Assembly (NCBI GenBank): GCA_949155365.1 | Contig: CASCUT010000018.1 | Coordinates: 1-39,608, forward strand | DNA: 39,608 nt | Direction of reading: 5' to 3' | DNA from: an uncultured Clostridia bacterium | GTDB taxonomy: Bacteria > Bacillota > Clostridia > TANB77 > CAG-508 | Position numbers and translations under genes: made by a program | Notes under the pieces: model-generated | Database searches by the model: none | What the model saw: only the letters and a program-made list of their open reading frames with translations | Told to the model about the DNA's origin: nothing | Part shown: positions 1-8,873 of the stretch, one piece after another | Position numbering within the stretch: the first letter of the stretch is position 1 | How the letters are laid out: each line of letters starts with the position of its first letter

Positions 1-1967
1 GGTTCTGTACTACTAATTCTTCCTGTTGCTGTTACTGTTTGATGAAAATAGGAATGAATACGATGTGTTTTTTCATTGATATAAGGAAGCATTCCTTCTA
101 CATAGGTAGAATTTAGTTTCATTAATCCTCTATATTCTAATATTTTTTCTACAATAGGATGTTCCTTTTTTATTTTTTCTAAACTATCTACATCTGTAGA
201 ATATCCTTTTTTCGTTTTCTTTGAAGTGGTTAGGTTTAACTTTTCAAATAGAATTCCTCCCAATTGTTGCGTTGAATTGATGTTAAATTCTTCTCCTGCC
301 ATTTCATATATTTGTTTTGTTAATACATCAATTTGCTTTTTTAGCTCTTCTCCAAATTGAACCAACTCTTCTCTATCTACATACATTCCATTATATTGCA
401 TATCCGCTAGTACTTCTACTAATGGCATTTCTATGTTAAAAAATAATTCCTGTTGCTTTGCTTCTTCTATTTTTTGATATAATACATTTTTTAAATTTTC
501 CATTTGATATACCAAAAAACTATTTTCTTCTTGTCTCTTTTTCTTTTCTGTTACTTCTATACTATCAAACAAATTTATTTGCTTATTTTGTGTATTCGTA
601 ATTCCTTTGCTTTCTAAATATTCGTCTACATCAATCGCTAAATATTGCATAAATAATTCTTTTAATTTGTATTGATTGGTGGTAGGATTTAATAAATAGG
701 CAGAGATTTCCGTGTCAAAGAAAAGATTTTGCATTGTAATTCCTTGTTCTTTTAGCATGATATAGTCTTCACCTAGATGATACCCGATTTTTTGAATTTC
801 TTTATCTTCTAAAATTTCTTTCCATACTAATAGCTGATTTTTATTTTCTATACTACTATCATATACTTCATCGTTTAGTCGTATACTAATGGATGTAATT
901 TTCTTTTTTATTCTGCTACTTGTTTCTTTGTCTTCTTCTTTTCCTAAATAATAAATACATTGTTTTTGTTTTTTTATTTGTTCAAAAATTGGCTTTATTT
1001 CTTCTTGCTTAGATACCACTTCTTTTAATGTAAATGTTGCTTCTGTTTTTTCTTTTTCTTGTATACTCTCTGCTTGTTCTGTTAAATGAAAACGTTCAAT
1101 GTAGCGTTGAAATCTTAATTTCTTAAAAATTTCATATACTTCTTTTTTGTTCCATTCTTTTACTTCTAATTCTTGCATGGTTTCTGCAATTGGTACTTCT
1201 AAGTTGATCGTCCCTAACGTTTTGGAAAGAAATGCTAATTCTTTATTTTCTAACATTTTTTCTCTCGTCTTTCCTTTGATGGTTTCTGCCTTTCCCTCTT
1301 CTAATTCTTCATAAATCTTTTCTATCGTGCCATAGGTTTGCACCATTGCTAAGGCTGTTTTTTCTCCTACTCCTGGTACCCCTGGTATATTATCTGAACT
1401 ATCCCCTTGAAGTCCTTTTACTTCAATTAGTTGAATCGGTTCTAATCCATATACTTCTTTTATTTTATCTCGATCAAAATCTTCAACTTCTGTTTTTCCA
1501 GCTTTCGTTCTTGGAATGCGGACAGTAATATGGTCTGAAGTAAGTTGGAATGTATCCCTATCTCCTGATAAGATAGTAACTTCCATTCCTTCTTTTTCTC
1601 CTCTCTTTGCTAATGTTCCTAACACATCATCTGCTTCATATCCTTCTTTTTCAATAATAGAAATATTCATATTATGCAATACTTCCTTTATCATTGGCAT
1701 TTGCATTGCCAATTCTTCTGGCATTTTATGACGTGTTGCTTTATATCCTTCATACATTTTGTGTCGTGCAGTTGGTGCCTTTAAGTCAAAGGCTACTGCC
1801 ATATACTCTGGTTTTAAGTCTTCTTGTATTTTAAAGAGAATGGCTAAAAAGCCATATACCGCATTGGTATAGGTTCCATCTTCTGTCATTAACATTTTCG
1901 ACCCCATAATCCCATAAAAAGCTCGATTCATAATACTATTTCCATCTACTACTAATAATCTACTCAA
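1..1967 (-). CDS. polA: DNA polymerase I, N-terminal two thirds (partial, runs off left edge)
   Basis: Replication and repair polymerase of the cytoplasm. I translated it from a TTG start at 1967, preceded by GGAAGGAG at 1979-1986 (11-nt spacing); the product begins LSRLLVVDGNSIMNRAFYG, the usual Pol I N-terminus. Residues 1-290 are the 5'-3' exonuclease (FEN) domain, with the acidic motifs YEADDVLG and SGDRDTFQL and the helix-hairpin-helix GDSSDNIPGVPGVGEKT. Residues about 310-470 are the 3'-5' exonuclease-like domain. Its exo I position reads CIYYLGKEEDKE with no Asp-x-Glu pair, so proofreading is probably lost, as in Bacillus enzymes. Thumb and early palm follow, and the frame leaves the window at TVTATGRISSTE, just before palm motif A. 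About 655 codons are visible of a usual 880. No CGG codon is present. The gene follows a DUF2142 gene by 63 nt. Confidence 0.95.
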   Translation of the reverse strand, partial: MSRLLVVDGNSIMNRAFYGIMGSKMLMTEDGTYTNAVYGFLAILFKIQEDLKPEYMAVAFDLKAPTARHKMYEGYKATRHKMPEELAMQMPMIKEVLHNMNISIIEKEGYEADDVLGTLAKRGEKEGMEVTILSGDRDTFQLTSDHITVRIPRTKAGKTEVEDFDRDKIKEVYGLEPIQLIEVKGLQGDSSDNIPGVPGVGEKTALAMVQTYGTIEKIYEELEEGKAETIKGKTREKMLENKELAFLSKTLGTINLEVPIAETMQELEVKEWNKKEVYEIFKKLRFQRYIERFHLTEQAESIQEKEKTEATFTLKEVVSKQEEIKPIFEQIKKQKQCIYYLGKEEDKETSSRIKKKITSISIRLNDEVYDSSIENKNQLLVWKEILEDKEIQKIGYHLGEDYIMLKEQGITMQNLFFDTEISAYLLNPTTNQYKLKELFMQYLAIDVDEYLESKGITNTQNKQINLFDSIEVTEKKKRQEENSFLVYQMENLKNVLYQKIEEAKQQELFFNIEMPLVEVLADMQYNGMYVDREELVQFGEELKKQIDVLTKQIYEMAGEEFNINSTQQLGGILFEKLNLTTSKKTKKGYSTDVDSLEKIKKEHPIVEKILEYRGLMKLNSTYVEGMLPYINEKTHRIHSYFHQTVTATGRISSTE

Positions 1968-2030
1968 AACTTTATTTTCTCCTTCCAATTTTTATTCTTC
2001 CTATTATCATCCTATCTCTTCTTGCTATCC

Positions 2031-3575
2031 TCATATATGGAATAAAACAATTTCTAGAATAACCAAAACTTGCATGGTTACTTCTATTATAGCAATGTTT
2101 CTTGTAGTCTTGCTATCCTCTTTAAATTTTCTTCCCAATAACAAAAAGACTAATGGCATGATTGGAATAAAATATCTTCCTTGTATACCTTGAATTGTCG
2201 TTTCATAAAGTGGTGACCAAGCCACATACATGCCAGTGCATATTAACAATATGCTAGTTAATATCACTCCACCTATTAGTAATACTTCCCACTTTTTCCA
2301 AATGATTTCCTTTTCGCCTTTTATCGAAATAATTATACTATATAATAAGAATATGGTTGGAAAAAGAGGAATGGTAATTTCTTCATTCCATTCTAGTTTT
2401 CCTCCAAACATTTCATCCAATAATCGTGGTAAATTTTCAATTATTGTATAGGCACACTTTTGCATATAAGTCACTGGATGGGAAATCATAATGCTTACTG
2501 GATTGTGTTCTTCTACTATTTCTTCTACTTGCATTTCTTTTTGAATTCCTATCATTTGCCATCCAAAATCTAAGATAGTACAAATAATACAAATGGTTAT
2601 TATAAATCCTATTTTTGCTTTTTGGCTATTAAATTTTTCTTTTGGTATCATAAATAACAATGGTAATAACACTATATAAAGTGTTTTACTCAGCGCTATT
2701 ATAATTGCCAAAATGCTTAAGTATACGATTTGTTTTTTCTCTATTTTTTTCTCTTTTTCCTCTCTTAATTTTAGAATGTAAGCAATCCATAAAAAAGACG
2801 CAGATACCAACATTCCGTCCGCTGAAAGAGTGGAAAAACCTTCTATTGTAATTGGAATAATCGCAAGCAAAAACAGCATATTTTTACCAAATGGAATCGT
2901 TTTTATCGCTAAATACAATAATGCCATACAAGAAATAAGATTCGCTAATCTTGCTATATAAAAATGAATTAGACTATTATCTGTCAATACTCTAGCCATT
3001 GCTACCGATATCCATTGTGGAAGATAGTTCACAGGAGAATAGGAGGCAATTCGATATCCCCATTCTATTTCTTCCGTGTTAGTACTATATGTTTTTTCAT
3101 TTTCTAGTATTTCTTTATAAGACATCTTATTATCTAATGCATTAATTACCCCTTCTTCTAAATATGCTTTTTCTCCATTACTTATCCATTTTCCTTCTGC
3201 ATATTCACCAATACGAAGTCCATGAATCGTTTCATCATGCCCTTTTGACATTGGTATTGCTAAGGCTACTAATATACAAAAGAATGGAACGGTTAATAAA
3301 AATACCGTTTCTACTTTTATTTTTCCTCTGTCGTATTGGTCTTGTAAAAACACCAGGATAACAAAGGCATAAACACATAAACAAGTTACAATAATATAGC
3401 AAATATTTTTTGCTCCAATATCTTGTAAATACTGTCCTGTTATCTCATCTTGGTACAAAAAAGACTTACTTGTTTCTATTCGATAACTACAATATAGGAA
3501 AACAGCAAAAATAATTATTACAAAAAGTACTAATATTGCAATTTGTTTTCTATTTTTTCTAATTTGTTCTTTCAT
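2031..3575 (-). CDS. DUF2142 family polytopic membrane protein
   Basis: Integral membrane protein of 514 residues with about 11-12 hydrophobic segments. It belongs by pattern to DUF2142, a family usually found with cell-surface polysaccharide genes and built like GT-C glycosyltransferases. Visible family marks are GHDETIHGLRIGEYAEG after the second or third membrane segment (the acidic His-containing loop), YSPVNYLPQWISVAMARVL, and the helix pair ARLANLISC and TIPFGKNMLFLLAIIPI followed by STLSADGM. The acceptor and donor are unknown. The ATG is preceded by GGTGGAG at 7-nt spacing. It lies directly upstream of polA (63-nt gap), though a functional link is not implied. No clear promoter was found in the 190 nt upstream. 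A second member of the family is encoded at 24932-26659. Confidence 0.8.
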   Translation of the reverse strand: MKEQIRKNRKQIAILVLFVIIIFAVFLYCSYRIETSKSFLYQDEITGQYLQDIGAKNICYIIVTCLCVYAFVILVFLQDQYDRGKIKVETVFLLTVPFFCILVALAIPMSKGHDETIHGLRIGEYAEGKWISNGEKAYLEEGVINALDNKMSYKEILENEKTYSTNTEEIEWGYRIASYSPVNYLPQWISVAMARVLTDNSLIHFYIARLANLISCMALLYLAIKTIPFGKNMLFLLAIIPITIEGFSTLSADGMLVSASFLWIAYILKLREEKEKKIEKKQIVYLSILAIIIALSKTLYIVLLPLLFMIPKEKFNSQKAKIGFIITICIICTILDFGWQMIGIQKEMQVEEIVEEHNPVSIMISHPVTYMQKCAYTIIENLPRLLDEMFGGKLEWNEEITIPLFPTIFLLYSIIISIKGEKEIIWKKWEVLLIGGVILTSILLICTGMYVAWSPLYETTIQGIQGRYFIPIMPLVFLLLGRKFKEDSKTTRNIAIIEVTMQVLVILEIVLFHI

Positions 3576-3766
3576 TTTTTACTCCACCTTTATTCTTACT
3601 CACTTCCATGATTAAATTTTTATTTTTAATTCTCACTATCTTTTTTAAGTCTTCTACTTTTTTCTCTTGCCTCACTATATCATACTTACCTATTTTTTTC
3701 TACTATTATGGGCAATAATTAAAAAAACATTTCAAAGTCTTGTTATGGTCATACTTTTCTATAATA

Positions 3767-3811
3767 AAAAATCAAAAGCTGAGCTTTACTAAAGCTCAGC
3801 TTTTGATTTTT
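3767..3811 (-). terminator. Strong intrinsic terminator, 21-bp stem
   Basis: A perfect inverted repeat has arms 3767-3787 and 3791-3811 and a 3-nt loop. The core is AGCTGAGCTTT/AAAGCTCAGCT, flanked by A and T runs, so it could act in both directions. It starts 18 nt after the stop codon of the membrane-protein gene at 3829 and closes that single-gene unit. Confidence 0.9.
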
Positions 3812-3828
3812 CTTATTGTATCATCTGT

Positions 3829-4731
3829 TTATTTCGGCTGTGTGGTTTTGAAATCTACCCAATCCGGAACTTCTCCTGCTTTATACTTTTGGCAGGTGCC
3901 ATCTCTTAAATCGATGGTAATGATTCCGTAATCATCTTTTCCGTTTGAGGTATAAAACTTTTCACGGTATTCATAGATTTCATACGGGTTCCAATCATCA
4001 TCAATATCAAATTTGTGGCTTCTGATAATGAGAGTAGGATATTCTTTTCTTATCCTCCTTAATGCATCTCTTCCATGGGCATAAGAGGTGTCAAAGTAAA
4101 TCCTTTTGCTTACAAATTCGGGGAGTTTGTCTGCTTCTTTTATCGCATATCCTGGAATATATTCTGTAGTATTTTCTCCACCCTTATTCCGAATTGGATA
4201 AACGGCTACATCCTTTCCAGCAATTCTTCGCATTTCAGGAGTATCGATTTCATATTTATCCCTAAAATAAATACTATTGTCTACTTTCAGTTCCATCCTT
4301 GCCAAAATTTCATCAGAGCTTATGGTGTAGGCAATATCCACATTCTCCATATCATGGATATAAACCAAATTTTGCTGTGGTGCAAAGAAACCGGATACCC
4401 AAAACAGAAGCGATATGACTCCTAATCCCAATACACTAATTATATACTCTATTTCTAACTCTGAAACTAGAATAATCATAAAGGGAATAATTAATGCTAG
4501 CCACAGCCACCGCATAATTCCAAGTGGAGTCTGCTCTAAGCAAGAAACGTACCATACTCCTACAATACTGATGAACTGTACTATCAGGATAGCAATGATA
4601 TGCGATATTTGTATATCATCATAATACTTACCTGCTGTTCTATTTATTTGACTTACTATTCTTCCTCCTCCCGCAATAATTGCTGTCGACAATACTGCCA
4701 CGATGATTGCATAAAAAAACACATTTAACAT
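3829..4731 (-). CDS. Unrecognised four-helix membrane protein with extracytoplasmic C-terminal domain; foreign-looking codon use
   Basis: I do not recognise this 300-residue protein. Residues 1-125 hold four hydrophobic segments. The rest is a polar, probably extracytoplasmic domain with no cysteine cluster or catalytic motif that I can name; it ends in IDLRDGTCQKYKAGEVPDWVD. The gene stands alone, with its own promoter (4823-4851) and a strong terminator (3767-3811). Its base and codon use differ from its neighbours: it uses AGG five times and is the only gene in the window with in-frame CGG codons that must be read as sense, ATG CGG TGG at 4510-4512 and ATT CGG AAT at 4189-4191. A +1 shift at either site would reach a stop within 16 codons. 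I infer recent acquisition from a donor with normal CGG decoding. The start has GGAAAGGATGG upstream. Confidence 0.75.
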   Translation of the reverse strand: MLNVFFYAIIVAVLSTAIIAGGGRIVSQINRTAGKYYDDIQISHIIAILIVQFISIVGVWYVSCLEQTPLGIMRWLWLALIIPFMIILVSELEIEYIISVLGLGVISLLFWVSGFFAPQQNLVYIHDMENVDIAYTISSDEILARMELKVDNSIYFRDKYEIDTPEMRRIAGKDVAVYPIRNKGGENTTEYIPGYAIKEADKLPEFVSKRIYFDTSYAHGRDALRRIRKEYPTLIIRSHKFDIDDDWNPYEIYEYREKFYTSNGKDDYGIITIDLRDGTCQKYKAGEVPDWVDFKTTQPK

Positions 4732-4822
4732 TTCTCTACCATCCTTTCCTGAAAAAAATTATTTTTACCAGTTGCCCTTGTCATAAACCTAAAAAACAGG
4801 ATTATAAAGGTTGTCAGCTACT

Positions 4823-4851
4823 ATTATATCACGATTTTATGTTAATTGCAA
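4823..4851 (-). promoter_or_regulatory. Sigma-70-type promoter of the isolated membrane-protein gene
   Basis: On the minus strand the -35 box is TTGCAA (4851-4846), then a 17-nt spacer, then a perfect -10 box TATAAT (4828-4823). It lies about 90 nt before the ATG at 4731. The rest of the 220-bp gap holds only this promoter and the terminator at 4884-4936. Confidence 0.8.
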
Positions 4852-4883
4852 CATGACTTTGTTAACTTTTTACAAACATGTCA

Positions 4884-4936
4884 GAAAAAAACAAAGGATG
4901 TTAACATTTATGCAAATGCTATTAACATTCTTTGTT
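4884..4936 (-). terminator. Intrinsic terminator of the five-gene operon
   Basis: Arms 4890-4904 and 4922-4936 pair over 15 bp with one wobble; the loop contains a secondary CATTT/AAATG hairpin. On the minus strand the stem is followed by seven T residues (complement of 4885-4891). It lies 16 nt after the stop of the U32-like gene. Confidence 0.85.
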
Positions 4937-4951
4937 CTTCCTTGCCTTTTT

Positions 4952-6115
4952 CTAAAACTTCATTTCATTAAATTTGTCATATAATTGTGTTAAATACTCA
5001 CATATTTCTTGTTGTCTTGTTATTACTTCACTTGCTATTTTTTTACAATAATTACAATTTAGACAATTTCCTTTGCAATGTCCTTCTTTGAAGAATTTAA
5101 TAAATCCCTCTAATTTCTTGTTATCGATATAAATATGTCTTGGATATTTTCTTTCACAACCTAGTCCTCTTATCTTGCAAATTTCTTCTATTATTTCCTG
5201 TTTTGATAATGTTTCTAAGTTCTTTTTTTCCAATTTTTGCTTTTCTTGCTTATTCCAGCCATGTCCTTGAATTAAGTCTAGTAAATTTCCTTCATAGTTT
5301 CCTTCGCTATACGCTTTTACCCTTTTTAGCAATTCTGAAGTTGGAAAATCTCGTTCTGTAATTTTAAAATGTTCAATTCCTATTTCTTCATATTCCTTTA
5401 CATCTTCTGGTCTTATCCATGGTGATTTGATATATTCTTCTAAATGTTTTAATTCATATTCTTGGCATCGGTATAAACACCAGTCCGCATATGCTTGTTT
5501 TTCTTGATTGTTTATGTTTGAGGCATGGGATAAGCCTGCTGTATGGGTATGAATGTAAGGACAATTTTTTAAACAACTATTGGTCATTAATAACTCTATT
5601 TTTGCTGTTTTTAAATGGTCTACCATATATTTTAATTCTTTAAAATCTCGATTGATTTTTACAAAATCGACACACAAATAATCGGCTCCCATTTCTTCCC
5701 AAAATTTTGCTTTTTCATAACTATCAATGCAAGCAAAAGTAGAAATACGAACAGTAAAACATGTATAATATTTTTTAATTATTTGTAATAAAAATGGATT
5801 GGTTACAGTTAATGCATTTACTCCAATATCTCTTAAGTAATCTAAAAATTCTCTTACCTTTTTTTGCCACTCTTCGTCTTGTTCTTTGTTGGCTAAGCAA
5901 GCTCCGTTTAATAAGTAATTAAATTTAATATTACATTCTCTTACCTTTTTTACATGTTCTTCTAATCTAGCTTTATCTACTTGTTTTAATGTATTGGAAG
6001 GTCTGCCTCCTCCAATACCATCTTCTTTAAGCTTTCCATATACTTCATATATCGGATATTTTTTTAATTCCTCTATTAGGTTATCATCAAAATTGGTAGC
6101 AACGGATAATTTCAT
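4952..6115 (-). CDS. U32 peptidase-like Fe-S protein with extra C-terminal cysteine cluster
   Basis: Protein of 387 residues with the TIM-barrel-like pattern of the U32 (PrtC/YegQ/UbiU-UbiV) family, for example NALTVTNPFLL and the stretch from FTVRISTFACIDSYEKA to GADYLCVDFVKINRDF. Four cysteines arranged as two C-x3-C pairs (C181/C185 and C213/C217) sit where UbiU and UbiV bind a [4Fe-4S] cluster, so this is probably a cluster-binding member, perhaps a hydroxylase rather than a protease. The C-terminus adds C-x3-C-x2-C-x2-C (C347, C351, C354, C357), which could bind zinc or a second cluster. It is the last gene of the operon from 10034 and follows the aminotransferase by 12 nt. Its substrate cannot be read from the sequence. 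All family assignments rest on pattern recognition. Confidence 0.75.
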   Translation of the reverse strand: MKLSVATNFDDNLIEELKKYPIYEVYGKLKEDGIGGGRPSNTLKQVDKARLEEHVKKVRECNIKFNYLLNGACLANKEQDEEWQKKVREFLDYLRDIGVNALTVTNPFLLQIIKKYYTCFTVRISTFACIDSYEKAKFWEEMGADYLCVDFVKINRDFKELKYMVDHLKTAKIELLMTNSCLKNCPYIHTHTAGLSHASNINNQEKQAYADWCLYRCQEYELKHLEEYIKSPWIRPEDVKEYEEIGIEHFKITERDFPTSELLKRVKAYSEGNYEGNLLDLIQGHGWNKQEKQKLEKKNLETLSKQEIIEEICKIRGLGCERKYPRHIYIDNKKLEGFIKFFKEGHCKGNCLNCNYCKKIASEVITRQQEICEYLTQLYDKFNEMKF

Positions 6116-6127
6116 TTTTTACTCCTT

Positions 6128-7174
6128 CTATTTTACGATTTCTTTCCATTTTTCTAAAAACTTCTGATTTGTTTTCTTGTCTTGAACTGCAATTCTTAAG
6201 TGAAGTTTTTCTCTTTGGTCTCTTACTGGCATAACCGAAATACCGCTTCTTACTATTTTTTCTAACAATTCTTCTGTTATTTCTTTCGTAAATAATAAAT
6301 TAGACTTACTTTCAAAAAATTCCATTCCCGATTTTCTTAGGTTTTTTTCTATTTTTTCACGTTCTTTTATAATCAGTTCTACATTTTTTTGGTAGTGTTT
6401 GCTTAACAGTAGTCTTCTAGCATATTCACAAGAAATTCCAGAAACTTCATTGATGGTTATATTTTGCTCATACTTTTTCTTTAGTTCTTTTGAACAAATC
6501 ATATAACCCACTCTTAAGTTCGCAATTCCATAGGCTTTCGAAAAAGAGCGAATTATTATCATATTATCTGGTATTTCACAAAATGCTAGTGTATCCTTGC
6601 TAAAAAATTCAATCCCAGATTCATCTACTACCACATAGGCTGTTACATTTCTTGCAATTTCTATTAACTCTTCTGGTTTCATTATCATTCCTGTAGGATT
6701 ATTGGGATTGCATAGGTAGATCATCTTTGTTTCGTTATCTACACTATCGATTATTTTTTGTGGATTGATTTGCATATCCTCTTGCATATAGACTCTTTTA
6801 GTATAACCTCCCATTGCAGTAACTGCATATTCTGGTTGGTTAAATGTTAAATAGGGGGTTACCAAATTTCCACCTTCTTGGAATATTATTTTCACTAAAT
6901 TTTGAATAATACCATTTGCTCCTGTTCCTATTACAACTTCTCTTTCTTTTCTAGTCTGCCTCTCTTTTATCGTTTCTTCCAATTGTTTGGTTATATGATG
7001 CGCAGGATAATTAGAAAGTTTCTGGTAATCGATTCTAAATTTTGGATATCGGTATAAATACTTTCCAGATAATGTCATATCAATTTCTTGTGCCTGATAT
7101 TTTGCATAATCATCTAAAAAATTTCGTTTTGATATTTGATATTCTTTATTTTCTAAGTCGGATTGTGTATACAT
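6128..7174 (-). CDS. PLP-dependent class I/II aminotransferase, HisC/CobD-like
   Basis: Fold-type I PLP enzyme of 348 residues. It shows GTGANGIIQNLV (cofactor phosphate loop, near residue 83), CNPNNPTG (155-162), VVVDES with Asp184 for the pyridine nitrogen, and SFSKAYG with Lys213 as the Schiff-base lysine. Overall layout and length match histidinol-phosphate aminotransferase and threonine-phosphate decarboxylase (CobD). No other his or cob genes are nearby, so a role in histidine or cobamide synthesis is not supported. Its first 29 nt overlap the end of the GHMP-kinase/methyltransferase gene, implying translational coupling. A GHMP kinase next to a CobD-like enzyme recalls the PduX/CobD pair, in which a hydroxy-amino acid is phosphorylated then decarboxylated; that parallel is inference only. 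Confidence 0.85.
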   Translation of the reverse strand: MYTQSDLENKEYQISKRNFLDDYAKYQAQEIDMTLSGKYLYRYPKFRIDYQKLSNYPAHHITKQLEETIKERQTRKEREVVIGTGANGIIQNLVKIIFQEGGNLVTPYLTFNQPEYAVTAMGGYTKRVYMQEDMQINPQKIIDSVDNETKMIYLCNPNNPTGMIMKPEELIEIARNVTAYVVVDESGIEFFSKDTLAFCEIPDNMIIIRSFSKAYGIANLRVGYMICSKELKKKYEQNITINEVSGISCEYARRLLLSKHYQKNVELIIKEREKIEKNLRKSGMEFFESKSNLLFTKEITEELLEKIVRSGISVMPVRDQREKLHLRIAVQDKKTNQKFLEKWKEIVK

Positions 7175-8855
7175 TTCTTTTTCCTATTCCCACATCAGTG
7201 ATGTGTTCTTCTACTATTTTTTCAATATAAAATCCATTTTCTTCTATTGTTTTTTGTATTTCTTGTTTGCTTAGTAATACCATAGGGGGTCTACCTACTA
7301 TGTGATAGATACCATTTCCTTTGTCTTCTAACTCTTCTGTTATCACATCATTGGTAAAAACTGATAAAATGACATATCCTTCTTGTTTCAAAATTCTATA
7401 AAATTCTTTTATGGTATCTTTCCATTCTTGCTTTGTCGTAGCATTATGAATGACTCCAATCGATAATATCATATCAAACTCATTTGCTTTTGCAGGAATT
7501 GCATCCATATTACTTTGCGCAAAAGGAATGTTTTCTTCTTTTAAGGAAACCGCCATTTCTTTATACTTATCTACTGCTAGTACTTCAAAACCCTGCTGTT
7601 TTAAGTATCTTGCATATCTTCCTCCACCACATCCTATATCAATTACTTTTTGAATGTCATGATGATTTGCAATCTCTTCTATTTCATTTACAATGTATGA
7701 AGACACTGGTCTTTCTGCAAATTCTTTTGCGGTTTCTTCTTGTTGCCAGAAGCTTTTGGTTTCTTGTTTTTCTATCACCTCATAGGTATGGTTGCAAATA
7801 CTTGTTTCTTCTACTCTCATTCCGATTTCTTCCATTTTTGCTTTGCATATTTCTTTTTGCTTTGTATCTTTTACAAGAGCAACAAATGCTGGACCAACAG
7901 AAGATAAAGTTAATAGTTCGCATTGACCTTCTTCATACAAGCTTCTTAACTGCTTTGCTTGCTCATTCATCTTTTCATATACAAAAGAACAGTTATCAAT
8001 ACTTCCCATGTTAAATCGGTAGTCAAACACAACATCTGCTAATTCTTTTATGCTTTTATTCACAAGCCCTGGTAGTGCTTTATGTAATAACTCATAGGCT
8101 ATTTTCTCTGCATATTGTTCTCCTGTTCTTTTAAATTTCCATAAGTTATCTTCTTCTAGTTTCATTAATACATCTGCACTTTTGGTTTGGAAATCTCTTG
8201 GAATCGCAATTAACACCTCTGATTCGTATTCCAGTTTAGCAATGGCAGTTGCTTTTCCTGCAATGATAATAATTCCTTCTTTGGTTAATCCATTGGTTGC
8301 TCCACCTCCAATGCATTGTACCATTTTTAATTCTTCTTCATTCTCATCTTCTATTTCTTCTCCATGGTTACTTGCTAAAAACTTAATTAATTCTGGATTA
8401 GGAATGGGACAACCATATAATTCATTAATTCCTGTTGATACTGCTGATATTGTAGAACTACTAGAACCAAAGCCACAATGTTTGATAATATCGGAAGCAT
8501 CCACATCAATTTTCAAAGAAGGCATCACGCCTAATGTTTTTGTCATAATTTGGTAAGCATGTTTTGTTAAGACCTTTCTTTGCGTTCTTTCCGAAATTTC
8601 AAGTACGCCACCTGTTTCTGAAATCACTTCTATGGTTACTTTAATTTTTTTATTGACAGAAATAACTACTTCTCCTGGGGTGAATATAAAATCATCATTA
8701 TAGCAAACTGCCGAAGGATTAATTGCCATTGCATCCATTCTACAAGGATATTCTAATCTTATCTTATGATACTTTAATACTATTTCTTTTTCTAGAGTAT
8801 GAGGATATTGGTTTAAGATATCACCTGCTTTAAAAGTAGGAAATCGTTCTATCAT
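7146..8855 (-). CDS. Fusion of GHMP-family kinase and class I SAM methyltransferase
   Basis: Single 569-residue protein with two catalytic domains. Residues 1-355 are a GHMP small-molecule kinase closest in pattern to beta-RFAP synthase-like proteins: the glycine-rich ATP loop CGFGSSSSTISAV is at 127-139 and the C-terminal motif LSSVGPAFVAL at 317-327. Residues 370-569 are a SAM methyltransferase with motif I VIDIGCGGGRYARYL (404-418), an acidic motif II around VLAVDKYKEM, and MILSIGVIHN as motif IV. The fusion implies that a small metabolite is phosphorylated and methylated in one pathway. It is the third gene of the operon, starting 18 nt after the Ham1-type gene and overlapping the aminotransferase. 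Neither substrate is known. I see no frame break between the domains, so the fusion appears real. Confidence 0.85.
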   Translation of the reverse strand: MIERFPTFKAGDILNQYPHTLEKEIVLKYHKIRLEYPCRMDAMAINPSAVCYNDDFIFTPGEVVISVNKKIKVTIEVISETGGVLEISERTQRKVLTKHAYQIMTKTLGVMPSLKIDVDASDIIKHCGFGSSSSTISAVSTGINELYGCPIPNPELIKFLASNHGEEIEDENEEELKMVQCIGGGATNGLTKEGIIIIAGKATAIAKLEYESEVLIAIPRDFQTKSADVLMKLEEDNLWKFKRTGEQYAEKIAYELLHKALPGLVNKSIKELADVVFDYRFNMGSIDNCSFVYEKMNEQAKQLRSLYEEGQCELLTLSSVGPAFVALVKDTKQKEICKAKMEEIGMRVEETSICNHTYEVIEKQETKSFWQQEETAKEFAERPVSSYIVNEIEEIANHHDIQKVIDIGCGGGRYARYLKQQGFEVLAVDKYKEMAVSLKEENIPFAQSNMDAIPAKANEFDMILSIGVIHNATTKQEWKDTIKEFYRILKQEGYVILSVFTNDVITEELEDKGNGIYHIVGRPPMVLLSKQEIQKTIEENGFYIEKIVEEHITDVGIGKRNVYTIRLRK

Positions 8856-8873
8856 TTTCTTGTCTCCTTTTCT

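Noticed and set aside
3829-4731. +1 recoding at the CGG codons of the isolated membrane-protein gene
   Set aside because: A shift at either CGG reaches a stop within 16 codons, whereas the zero frame continues to a well-formed domain and a terminator.
7484-8014. 176-codon open frame on the plus strand inside the GHMP-kinase/methyltransferase gene
   Set aside because: It is antisense to a well-supported gene, has Leu/Phe-rich composition typical of the complement of AT-rich coding sequence, and lacks a ribosome binding site.
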